Made by a program: the position numbers and the translations under genes
Notes under the pieces: generated by a model
What the model saw: only the letters and a program-made list of their open reading frames with translations
Database searches by the model: none
What the model was told of the DNA's origin: nothing
From: Nonomuraea deserti
GTDB taxonomy: Bacteria > Actinomycetota > Actinomycetes > Streptosporangiales > Streptosporangiaceae
Assembly (NCBI RefSeq): GCF_004348685.1
Contig: NZ_SMKO01000013.1
Span: 1 to 64,000, forward strand
Length of the DNA: 64,000 nucleotides
Reading direction: 5' to 3'
Shown here: in pieces, positions 58,910 to 64,000 of the stretch
How positions within the stretch are numbered: position 1 is the first letter of the stretch
How the letters are laid out: every line of letters starts with the position of its first letter

Positions 58910-59746
58910 ATGTTGCGTCGAACCCTCGGCGTGCTGGTCGCGGCAGGAACCATGCTGCTGGCGGCCGCTCCCGCTCAGGCGGCCGGCCGGCCGGAGCCGC
59001 TGCCACGTGCCCACGCGCACAACGACTACGAGCACGAGCGGCCGCTCCTTGACGCGCTCGACCACGGGTTCACGAGCGTCGAGGCCGACATCTACCTGGT
59101 GGACGGCGAACTGCGGGTCGGGCACGACCCCGAGGACCTGCGGCCCGGCCGCACGCTGCAGTCGCTCTACCTCGACCCGCTGATCCGCCGGGCCCGCCAC
59201 GGAAGCGTCTTCCCCGGCACCCGGCAGCGGCTCCAGCTGCTCGTGGACATCAAGAACAACGGGGAGGCCACGTACACCGAGCTCGACCGGGTGCTCAAGG
59301 CGTACAAGAGGATGCTCACCACCTACCACAAGGGCAAGGTGCGGCCCGGCGCGGTGACCGTGGTGGTCAGCGGCGAACGGCCGCGCGAACTCATGGCCGG
59401 CCAGGATCGGCGCTACGCCTTCTACGACGGCCGCATGGACGACTTGGGGCAGGGCAACCCGGGCCTGATCCCGCTCATCAGCGACAACTGGACCAACCAC
59501 TTCAGCTGGCTGGGCGAGGGCGAGATGCCCGACGCGGAGCGGGCCAAGCTGCGCCAGATCGTGGCGACCGCCCACCGCGACGGGCAGAGGGTGCGGTTCT
59601 GGGCCACCCCCGACACGGCCGGTCCCGCGCGTGACGCGCTCTGGCGAGAGCTCGTCGCGGCCGACGTGGACCACGTCAACACCGACGACCTGGCGGGACT
59701 CCGGGACTTCCTGCGCGAGCACGACCGCGAGCGCGCCGCTGCGTAG
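58910..59746 (+). CDS. Secreted PI-PLC/GDPD-like phosphodiesterase
   Basis: The 278-aa protein has a signal peptide (AAPAQA, cleaved near 26). The TIM-barrel phosphodiesterase signatures are HAHNDYEHERPL (first catalytic His), EADIYLVDGELRVGHD and LLVDIKN. It likely hydrolyses glycerophosphodiesters or phosphoinositide-type lipids outside the cell. AAGGAG lies before ATG 58910. Confidence 0.86.
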   Translation: MLRRTLGVLVAAGTMLLAAAPAQAAGRPEPLPRAHAHNDYEHERPLLDALDHGFTSVEADIYLVDGELRVGHDPEDLRPGRTLQSLYLDPLIRRARHGSVFPGTRQRLQLLVDIKNNGEATYTELDRVLKAYKRMLTTYHKGKVRPGAVTVVVSGERPRELMAGQDRRYAFYDGRMDDLGQGNPGLIPLISDNWTNHFSWLGEGEMPDAERAKLRQIVATAHRDGQRVRFWATPDTAGPARDALWRELVAADVDHVNTDDLAGLRDFLREHDRERAAA

Positions 59747-59834
59747 GCCCCGCGCGGACCATCATGACCGCCCGGTCGGGCCTGACCGGCCCCGCCGGGC
59801 GGTTGGCCGGGGGTGGCAGATGCCGGGATCTGGC

Positions 59835-59840
59835 TACTCT
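59835..59840 (+). promoter_or_regulatory. Candidate -10 (TACTCT) for leaderless kinase gene
   Basis: TACTCT fits TANNNT and ends 7 nt before the kinase ATG. No ribosome site is present, which suits a leaderless transcript. Confidence 0.4.
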
Positions 59841-59847
59841 GTCTGCG

Positions 59848-61698
59848 ATGGACGGCGACCGGGTCATAGGCGGGTACGCGCTGCGGCGCGTCCTCGGCCG
59901 GGGCGGCATGGGAGAGGTGCACCTCGCGGCCACGCCCACCGGCGGCCTGGCCGCGGTCAAGCTCATCCACCCCGCGCTGGCCAGGGATCCGGCCTTCCGC
60001 CGGCGGTTCGAGCGGGAGGTGGCGGCGGCCCGCCGGGTGGCCAGGTTCTGCACCGCGCCCGTCCTGGACGCCGGCATCGACGGCGACGTCGCCTACCTCG
60101 TCACCGAATACGTCAAAGGGCCCGACCTCGCGCAGGCCGTACACGACCAGGGGCCGCTGTCGGGCGGCAACCTGGAGGCGCTGGCGGTGGGCATCGCGAC
60201 CGCGCTGAGCGCCATCCACGGGGCCGGGGTGATCCACCGCGACCTCAAACCGTCCAACGTGCTCCTTTCGCCGCTCGGCCCCCGCGTCATCGACTTCGGC
60301 ATCGCCCAGCTCGTGGACAACGACAGCCTGGCCAGCCAGGCGATCCTCGGGACGCCCGCCTTCATGGCGCCGGAACAGGTGCGCGGGGAACCGCTCACCC
60401 CCGCCGCCGACGTGTTCGCCTTCGGCGGGGTGATCGCCTTCGCGGGGACGGGACGGCTGCCGTTCGGGGGCGGACCCCCAGGGGAGGTCCTCTACCGGAT
60501 CATGCAGGACGGGCCCCGGCTGGACGGGCTGGAGGAGGGCATCAGGGGGATCGTGGAGCGTACCCTGGCCAAGGACCCCCGCCTGCGGCCGGGCGCGCAG
60601 GCCCTGCTGTCGGAGCTGGTGGGCGGCACCCGGCTCGCCGCCGCCACCGAAGTGGTCGAGCGCACCTGGACGGGCACGGTCCCCACCGGCCCCCGCCCCA
60701 TCCCGGACACCCGGATCCTGGAGCCCTCCCACGAGCCGCCGCCCCCCGACGGTCACGCCCGACCACGGGACCTCCCAGAAGGCCGGCCTCCCGCCGGGCC
60801 TGAGGACCACCCCGAACGTCAGCCTCTCGCCTGGCCGGGGGATCTTCGTGAGGGTCGGCCTCCTGTCGGGCCGGGGGATCACCGCGAGCGTCTGTCTCCC
60901 GTCCGGCCTGAGGACCACCGCGAGAGCCGGTCTCCCGAGCGGCCTGGGAATCGTGAGGGCCGGTTCCCCGTCAGGCCGGGGGACGGGCGTGAGGGATGGC
61001 CGCCCGACGGGCCCGGAGGCGGCCATGAAGGACGGGCGCCGGTCCGGCCGGGTGCCTGGCGGGGGAAGCGGTGGTGGCCGTGGGTGGCGGGCGCGGCCGT
61101 GCTCGTGGCCGCCGTCACCGCCGCCGCGACCGTGCCCGGCCTCTGGCGGGTGAGCTGGCCGTACGAGGCCGGCTTCGGGGAGTCCTGGGCGGTCGGCCCG
61201 TCGGAGGGCGGGAACGCCCGGCTGGCGGGCCCGGCGTACGAGCTGACCGTGAAACCGTCATGGCGGTTGTGGAAGTCGGCGCCCCGGCGCGAGCCGGACG
61301 GCGGCGTGATCATCAGCGCGAAGGCCACGCTGGAGGAGGGAGCCGGGGAGTACGGTGTGTGGTGCCATGGCTCGGCCCGATCCGGAGATCGTTACGAGTT
61401 CGCGGTGAGCGGTTCGGGCAGGGTCACGATCGTCAAGCGCCGTACGGGCACCCGAGGCCAGACCCTGTTCGGCCCGGCGGATGTGGAGAAGGCGGCCGGC
61501 AACCGCATCGTGGCGGAGTGCGGCCAGAGCGGGGGCAAGGTGACGCTGCGCATGTGGCTCAACGAACGCCTGGTCGTGGAGGCGTCCGACGCCGACGCTC
61601 CCTATGGGCCCGACGAGGCCGGCGTGCACGCGGCCTCCGGCGACGCCGAGCCCGCCCGCGTGCGCTTCGACTCCTTCGCGCTCAGGCCCGTGGGCTAG
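59848..61698 (+). CDS. Transmembrane serine/threonine protein kinase
   Basis: The 616-aa protein has a PknB-type kinase domain at 1-265 with glycine loop GRGGMGEV (17-24), catalytic Lys38, HRD 130-132, DFG starting D149 and APE. Residues about 292-405 are a low-complexity linker made of about seven imperfect 13-14-residue repeats (REGRPPVGPGDHRE-like). A single helix at about 411-432 leads to an extracellular domain of about 180 residues with a beta-sandwich, LamG-like flavour (GEYGVWCHGS, FDSFALRPV). It is probably a cell-surface sensor kinase. No ribosome site precedes the ATG. Confidence 0.9.
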   Translation: MDGDRVIGGYALRRVLGRGGMGEVHLAATPTGGLAAVKLIHPALARDPAFRRRFEREVAAARRVARFCTAPVLDAGIDGDVAYLVTEYVKGPDLAQAVHDQGPLSGGNLEALAVGIATALSAIHGAGVIHRDLKPSNVLLSPLGPRVIDFGIAQLVDNDSLASQAILGTPAFMAPEQVRGEPLTPAADVFAFGGVIAFAGTGRLPFGGGPPGEVLYRIMQDGPRLDGLEEGIRGIVERTLAKDPRLRPGAQALLSELVGGTRLAAATEVVERTWTGTVPTGPRPIPDTRILEPSHEPPPPDGHARPRDLPEGRPPAGPEDHPERQPLAWPGDLREGRPPVGPGDHRERLSPVRPEDHRESRSPERPGNREGRFPVRPGDGREGWPPDGPGGGHEGRAPVRPGAWRGKRWWPWVAGAAVLVAAVTAAATVPGLWRVSWPYEAGFGESWAVGPSEGGNARLAGPAYELTVKPSWRLWKSAPRREPDGGVIISAKATLEEGAGEYGVWCHGSARSGDRYEFAVSGSGRVTIVKRRTGTRGQTLFGPADVEKAAGNRIVAECGQSGGKVTLRMWLNERLVVEASDADAPYGPDEAGVHAASGDAEPARVRFDSFALRPVG

Positions 61699-61720
61699 TG
61701 ATGCGGAAAGGTGCGTGAAC

Positions 61721-64000
61721 GTGCGGTTCGGTGTGCTCGGGCCGCTGCGGGTCGAGGGCCTGCAGGCGCCGGGGCCGGCCAAGCACCGGGCGTTGCTGGC
61801 CGCGCTGCTGCTGGAGGCCCGCGAGCAGGTGCCGGTCGAGCGGCTGATGTCCGTGGTCTGGGACGACCGGCCGCCCGCGTCGGCGGAGTCGGTGCTCAGG
61901 GTGTACGTCAGCGCGCTGCGCAAGCTGGTCGACGGCATCCGTACGGTGCCCGGCGGCTACCTGCTGGACGTGGAGCCGGACGACGTCGACTGCCACCGGT
62001 TCGAGCGGCTGGTCGCGGAGGCCAGGCGGCGGCGGGAGGAGGGGCGGATCGCGGAGGCGGCCGACGGGTTCAGGGCGGCCCTGGGGTTGTGGCGAGGCCG
62101 GGCGCTGGCCGATGTCGAGTCGTCCGTGCTGCGCAGGTCGCACGCCGTGCCGCTGGAGGAGCTGCGCCTGGCGGCGATCGAGGAGCGGGTGCGGCTGGAC
62201 CTGAGCCTGGGCAGGGGCGCCGAGGTGGTCGGGGAGCTGCGGGCGCTGGTGGGCGCCCATCCGCTGCGCGAGCGGGCGTGGGTACGCCTCATCGAGGCGC
62301 TGCACCAGGCGGGCCGCCGGTCCGAGGCGCTCGGGGCCTACCAGGACGCGCGCCGCACGCTGGTCGAGGAGCTGGGGCTGGAGCCGGGCGCCGAGCTGGC
62401 CGAGGCGCACCGGCGGGTGTTGTCGGATGAGCAGCCGGGGCCAGCCGGCCGGCGGAGCCGCGAGGACGCGGCGCCGATCAACGAGCTGCCGCCGGACGTC
62501 TCCGACTTCGCCGGGCGCCGGCAGGTGCTCGACTGGATCGGCACGGCGGCCCGCGAGCAGGCGGCCGCCCCCGTGCACCTGGTGCTGCACGGCCCTCCCG
62601 GCTGCGGGAAGTCGGCCGTCGCCGTGCACGCCGCCGCCGGGATCGAGCGTCCCGGCGGCCGCCTCTACGCCGCGCTCGGCGCCCGGCCGCCCGGCGCCGT
62701 GCTCGAGGACCTGCTGCGCTCGCTGGGCTGCCCCGACGGCGCGGTCCCGCCCGCGCTGGACGAGCGGGTCCGGCTCTACCGCAGCATGACGGCGGGCAGG
62801 CGGCTGCTCGTGCTGCTGGACGCCGCCGCCGACGAGGCCCAGGTGCGCCCGCTGCTGCCGACGGGTCCCGGCAGCCTGACGCTGGTCACGAGCCGGTCGC
62901 CGCTGGCCGGGCTGGAGGCGGCGCGGGCGTACGAGCTGGGGGTGCTCGACGACGACGAGGCCGTGGCCATGCTCGGCGGGGTGACAGGTCACGACCGGGT
63001 GCGCGCGGAGCCGGAGGCGGCCCTGCGCATCGTCCGGCTCTGCGGAGGGCTGCCCCTGGCCCTGCGCATCGCCGGGTCCCGGCTGGCCAGGAAGCCGGGC
63101 TGGACGCTCGATCATCTCGCGGGACGGCTGGGCGACGAGCGGCGCAGGCTCGACGAGCTCAGCGCGGGCGACCTGGCCGTACGCGGCAGCCTCGCGCTCG
63201 GCTACCGCGGTCTCCCCGATCCGGAGCGGCGGCTGCTGCGCGAGCTCGGCGCCCTGTCCGCGCCGGACTTCGCGCCGTGGGTCCTGGGGGCGGACCTGGA
63301 ACCGCTGGTGGAGGCGGGCCTGCTGCAGTCGCGCGGTCTGGACGAAGCGGGCCAGGAACGTTACGGCTGGCACGACCTGACCCGGCTCTACGCCGCCGAG
63401 CGCCTGGCCGAGGAGGGCGGCGGCGCCCGTACGATCCTGGAGGCCAGGGCGGCGACCGTCCTGGAGCGGACGAGGCAGGCCAGGGCCGCCCTCCTGCCCG
63501 CGGAGCCGGGCACGGGCCGCACGGAGATCCACCCGCCCGGCCGGACCGGCGCCCCGCCGGAGGCAGCCGACTGGGACGCCGGCTTCAGCCGCTGGCCCTT
63601 CACGGGCTCGGCTCTGACAGGCTCGGCTCCTACCGGGGCGGGGCTTGGTGGGCCCGGGCGTGGGTCCGGGCTGGAGACCGGGTGGGCGCGGCGGGAGGCG
63701 CGGTGGCTGAGCGCCGAGCGCCGGTTCCTGGTGGCCACCGTCGACGACTTCTATCGGGCCGGCCTGTACGAGGCCGCATGGCGGCTGGCGTTCTACCTGA
63801 CCCCGCTGTTCGAGCTGGGCGCGCACCACGACGACTGGCACGCCACGACGGCGACCGGCCTCGACGCGGCCAGGGCGGCGGGCCACCGGCAGGGCGAGGC
63901 GCTGCTGCTGCGCGGCCTGGCCGATCTGCACAGGGCCGAAGGGCGCACCGAGGCGGCCGCGGCGGCGTTGCGGGCGGCGCAGCCGCTGGTCGAGGGGCTG
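61721..64000 (+). CDS. SARP-family regulator with NB-ARC domain, C-terminus outside window
   Basis: The frame is open for 760 codons to the window end. It encodes an OmpR-type HTH (VRFGVLGPLRVEG, SVLRVYVSALRKLV), a transcriptional activation domain to about 230, and an NB-ARC ATPase with P-loop GPPGCGKS (about 291-298), followed by NB-ARC motifs (TLVTSRSPL, GLPLALRIAG). TPR repeats are beginning at the end. GTG 61721, nine bases after GGAAAGG, gives the same N-terminus as the SARP at 40626; GTG 61715 is also possible. It follows the kinase by 22 nt, so they may be co-transcribed. Confidence 0.88.
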   Translation, partial: MRFGVLGPLRVEGLQAPGPAKHRALLAALLLEAREQVPVERLMSVVWDDRPPASAESVLRVYVSALRKLVDGIRTVPGGYLLDVEPDDVDCHRFERLVAEARRRREEGRIAEAADGFRAALGLWRGRALADVESSVLRRSHAVPLEELRLAAIEERVRLDLSLGRGAEVVGELRALVGAHPLRERAWVRLIEALHQAGRRSEALGAYQDARRTLVEELGLEPGAELAEAHRRVLSDEQPGPAGRRSREDAAPINELPPDVSDFAGRRQVLDWIGTAAREQAAAPVHLVLHGPPGCGKSAVAVHAAAGIERPGGRLYAALGARPPGAVLEDLLRSLGCPDGAVPPALDERVRLYRSMTAGRRLLVLLDAAADEAQVRPLLPTGPGSLTLVTSRSPLAGLEAARAYELGVLDDDEAVAMLGGVTGHDRVRAEPEAALRIVRLCGGLPLALRIAGSRLARKPGWTLDHLAGRLGDERRRLDELSAGDLAVRGSLALGYRGLPDPERRLLRELGALSAPDFAPWVLGADLEPLVEAGLLQSRGLDEAGQERYGWHDLTRLYAAERLAEEGGGARTILEARAATVLERTRQARAALLPAEPGTGRTEIHPPGRTGAPPEAADWDAGFSRWPFTGSALTGSAPTGAGLGGPGRGSGLETGWARREARWLSAERRFLVATVDDFYRAGLYEAAWRLAFYLTPLFELGAHHDDWHATTATGLDAARAAGHRQGEALLLRGLADLHRAEGRTEAAAAALRAAQPLVEGL

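Noticed and set aside
60721-61060. CRISPR array
   Set aside because: Repeats are imperfect, have no spacers of uniform length and lie in frame within the kinase linker.

Overview
The window is chromosomal DNA from a high-GC actinomycete. The evidence is a prfB-ftsE-ftsX-smpB-ssrA core, many GTG and TTG starts, genes joined by 1-4 nt stop/start overlaps, two AfsR/SARP-type regulators with NB-ARC domains, and a Ser/Thr receptor kinase. Gene style suggests Streptosporangiales (Nonomuraea-like), but nothing here proves the genus.

Bases 1-7409 are housekeeping: an unknown lipoprotein (cut by the window edge), release factor 2, a zinc-ribbon membrane miniprotein, FtsEX, SmpB, a penicillin-binding-protein-fold lipoprotein whose catalytic motifs are gone, a run of stem-loops, and the tmRNA gene ssrA (tag ANSKSTVAARDSLALAA).

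Bases 7382-36305 look like a genomic island inserted in the 3' end of ssrA. A 26-nt direct repeat of the tmRNA T-arm/acceptor marks both ends, and each copy is followed by a related terminator hairpin. No integrase is visible, so the island appears fixed. It carries the protocatechuate branch of the beta-ketoadipate pathway (pcaIJFHGBL with divergent pcaV), FAD-dependent dehydrogenases, a shikimate/quinate-type dehydrogenase, two close LysR paralogues, two IclR regulators, an SsuABC/NMT1-type importer with an FAD oxidoreductase and an MFS-SnoaL fusion, and an amidase plus branched-chain/amide-type ABC importer. Several gene scars (MFS-TIM barrel stubs, luciferase-like tail, truncated FAD dehydrogenase, Ig-like fragment) mark repeated recombination. 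The apparent logic is uptake and oxidation of alicyclic or amidated aromatic precursors to protocatechuate, then to acetyl-CoA and succinyl-CoA. The dehydroshikimate-dehydratase-like step survives only as C-terminal remnants.

Bases 36306-45020 are chromosomal again: a four-gene lipid operon resembling E. coli ynbABC (CDP-alcohol phosphatidyltransferase, CdsA-like, PlsC-like, methyltransferase), a DUF4190 protein, a DoxX/AhpD pair, a SARP/NB-ARC/TPR regulator, and an MFS exporter preceded by three copies of a CGGAC-N4-GTCCG operator.

Bases 45243-57564 form a cell-surface polysaccharide cluster: priming sugar transferase, O-antigen-ligase/polymerase-like protein, MurJ-type flippase, deacetylase, two GT4 glycosyltransferases, a Wzz-like protein, a CelD/BioF2-like acyltransferase, a GH26-like hydrolase on the opposite strand, an ATP-grasp ligase and an FAD/NAD(P) oxidoreductase. 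It is followed by a secreted GEVED protein, a secreted phosphodiesterase-like protein, a receptor Ser/Thr kinase with a repetitive linker, and a second SARP regulator cut by the window end.
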